Of a stretch of DNA of 7,499 nt, positions 7,489-7,499 are shown piece by piece. Origin of the DNA: Firmicutes bacterium UBA1426 (GTDB taxonomy: Bacteria; Bacillota; Clostridia; Peptostreptococcales; Anaerovoracaceae); the NCBI GenBank assembly GCA_002329675.1, contig DCUA01000208.1, positions 1 through 7,499 on the forward strand. The letters are read 5' to 3'. The position numbers and the translations under genes were made by a program. The stretch's first letter is position 1. Every line of letters starts with the position of its first letter. The notes beneath the pieces are model-generated. The model saw only the letters and a list, made by a program, of their open reading frames with translations, searched no databases and was not told the origin of the DNA.

Positions 7489-7499
7489 GCCGCTAAATT

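Overview
This window carries a restriction and defence locus, probably from a low-to-mid-GC Bacillota, perhaps a gut clostridium. That guess rests on strong AGGAGG/GGTGATCC-type ribosome binding sites, tight gene packing and the protein style. No ribosomal RNA or housekeeping gene is present to confirm it. Almost the whole window is one leftward (minus-strand) operon, with a divergent rightward gene fragment at the right end. No tRNA, rRNA, CRISPR array, insertion sequence or clear intrinsic terminator was seen.

In order of transcription from right to left, the operon contains five genes. (1) A 185-aa stand-alone PD-(D/E)XK-type protein of unknown function (6215-6772). (2) hsdR, the complete 1025-aa motor and nuclease subunit of a Type I restriction enzyme (3131-6208). 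(3) A 242-245-aa protein of no recognised function (2355-3083, or to 3092). (4) A McrB-type AAA+ GTPase of 698 aa with a ScoMcrA-like N-terminal domain (203-2299). (5) The first 74 codons of an McrC-like partner, which runs off the left edge (1-222). Spacing is 6 bp, 47 bp (38 bp if the upstream GTG start is used), 55 bp and a 20-bp overlap, so the genes are probably co-transcribed. A Type I enzyme subunit and a Type IV-like McrBC system therefore share one transcription unit.

At the right end (about 6802-7488, plus strand) is the C-terminal half of an HsdS specificity subunit: central conserved helix, second target-recognition domain and C-terminal conserved helix. Its N-terminal half is missing and it has no credible start codon or ribosome binding site. 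It starts only about 30 bp from the start of the operon and points away from it. This is the usual form of a silent hsdS cassette used for DNA inversion. A full hsdS, hsdM and possibly a tyrosine recombinase are predicted just beyond the right edge but cannot be seen here.

Taken together, HsdR would cut and translocate DNA at sites chosen by HsdS, whose specificity may be switched by inversion. McrBC would attack modified or otherwise marked DNA. The two uncharacterised proteins sit between these modules and are the best candidates for something new.
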